From the NCBI RefSeq assembly GCF_003626575.1, contig NZ_RBDY01000041.1, positions 1-57,041 on the forward strand: a stretch of DNA of 57,041 nt. The letters run 5' to 3'. Both the position numbers and the translations under genes were made by a program. This document shows, piece by piece, positions 56,696 to 57,041 of the stretch (the first letter of the stretch is position 1; each line of letters opens with the position of its first letter). The notes under the pieces are model-generated. The model was given only the letters and a program-made list of their open reading frames with translations, was not told where the DNA came from and did no database searches. The stretch is from Streptomyces radicis (lineage in GTDB: Bacteria > Actinomycetota > Actinomycetes > Streptomycetales > Streptomycetaceae).

Positions 56696-56730
56696 GGGGC
56701 GGCCGATCACCGCCGGGAGGGCGATGTGGG

Positions 56731-57041
56731 TCAGGCCGCGGGGTGGCGGTCGAGGATCAGGTGGGGGTATCCGGCGTGGATGCGGTCGCCGAGGTCGGCG
56801 TCGAGGGTGGAGACGAAGGCATCGAGGCGGGCCGTGGCGGCCTGGATGTTCTCGGCTTCGCCCTTGAACTCGCACTCGATGAACGTGCCGAGCCCGGCGA
56901 CTTCGTCGAACGCCACGGCGATGTCGCCGTCGGCGGTGATCCATTCCTCGCGCACCTTGTCGACGACGGCGATCTGTGTGCAGTCGAGCGCGGCCAGGAG
57001 GCGGGTGATCGCCTCGGGGTCGGAGACGGTGGACTCGTACT
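56731..57041 (-). CDS. CYTH-domain protein (CyaB-like), partial
   Basis: The gene runs off the right edge, so its N-terminus is missing. The visible 103 residues read YESTVSDPEAITRLLAALDC, VVDKVREEWI, IAVAFDEVAGLGTFIECEFK and YPHLILDRHPAA. The Lys-x-Arg of VDKVREEW, the Asp-x-V and the FIECEF strand are typical of CYTH-type class IV adenylate cyclase/thiamine triphosphatase-like proteins. The start should lie beyond the window. The stop is at 56731-56733. Confidence 0.82.
   Translation of the reverse strand, partial: YESTVSDPEAITRLLAALDCTQIAVVDKVREEWITADGDIAVAFDEVAGLGTFIECEFKGEAENIQAATARLDAFVSTLDADLGDRIHAGYPHLILDRHPAA

Noticed and set aside
1..57041. tRNA genes, insertion sequences, phage integrases or attachment sites
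   Set aside because: I looked for cloverleaf-type sequences, transposase motifs and integrase motifs and saw none. The lower-GC island at 50.4-52.6 kb has no visible mobile element ends.

Overview
The window comes from a high-GC actinomycete, almost certainly a Streptomyces or close relative. The grounds are a Streptomyces-type rRNA leader at the left edge, two chaplin genes, an InhA-type enoyl reductase, an ectABCD cluster, a CebR-type operator in front of a cellulose-active LPMO, GTG/TTG starts, and strong G/C bias in third codon positions. From memory, the gene order (chaplin, fabG-fabI, tldD-tldE, tyrS, moaA, Asp23 cluster, Gbn-like protein, PiT transporter, ectABCD) follows the S. coelicolor region around SCO1790-SCO1870. 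This is recall, not a search result.

Layout. 1-330: leader and possible promoter of an rRNA operon reading off the left edge. 0.3-6 kb: DNA glycosylase and barstar genes, a PEBP protein, an HNH nuclease, an NfeD-SPFH membrane pair, an ABC ATPase and a conserved unknown. 6-8.7 kb: two cysteine-free chaplins and a GAF histidine kinase/LuxR response regulator pair. 8.8-13.4 kb: an FHA-ABC exporter, serB and a SixA-like phosphatase. 13.4-17.6 kb: small membrane proteins, an MFS transporter with a divergent GntR regulator, and fabG-fabI. 17.9-27.2 kb: tldD-tldE, a SnoaL-like/HxlR divergent pair, tyrS-DUF3099, moaA, an exonuclease-BRCT protein and a SURF1 protein. 27.6-30.8 kb: an Asp23/AmaP envelope cluster. 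30.8-36.6 kb: an enoyl-CoA hydratase, a Gbn-like nucleoid protein, an ABC-F protein with a possible leader peptide, a conserved unknown and a hydrolase. 37.5-41.8 kb: class II aldolase, PiT phosphate transporter, a cell-wall protein and an amidohydrolase. 42.7-46.1 kb: ectABCD. 46.2-48.3 kb: an Otr(A)/TetM-like ribosomal GTPase. 48.8-49.6 kb: the LPMO. 49.7-52.8 kb: a patchy accessory stretch with a terpene-cyclase remnant, a tiny lipoprotein, a lower-GC XRE-TPR regulator operon and a divergent set of very small Cys-rich ORFs. 52.9-57.0 kb: two unknowns, a Ser/Thr kinase with a PQQ-repeat tail and a partial CYTH-domain protein.

How the parts work together. Most of the window is conserved core: fatty acid synthesis (FabG, FabI), translation (TyrS), molybdopterin synthesis (MoaA), serine synthesis (SerB), osmoprotection (EctA-D), phosphate uptake under a likely PHO box, and envelope or surface functions (chaplins, Asp23 cluster, NfeD-SPFH, cell-wall protein). 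Readable regulatory features include a perfect CebR-type palindrome, a PHO-box-like repeat, a 12+12 bp palindrome between the HxlR gene and its neighbour, a near-palindrome between the GntR and MFS genes, a GATC cluster upstream of the Gbn-like gene, and several -10-like hexamers placed for leaderless transcripts. The least explained parts are the two hairpin-rich intergenic regions at 27.2-27.65 and 36.6-37.47 kb, which share sequence, and the XRE-TPR/small Cys-rich ORF island at 50.4-52.8 kb.
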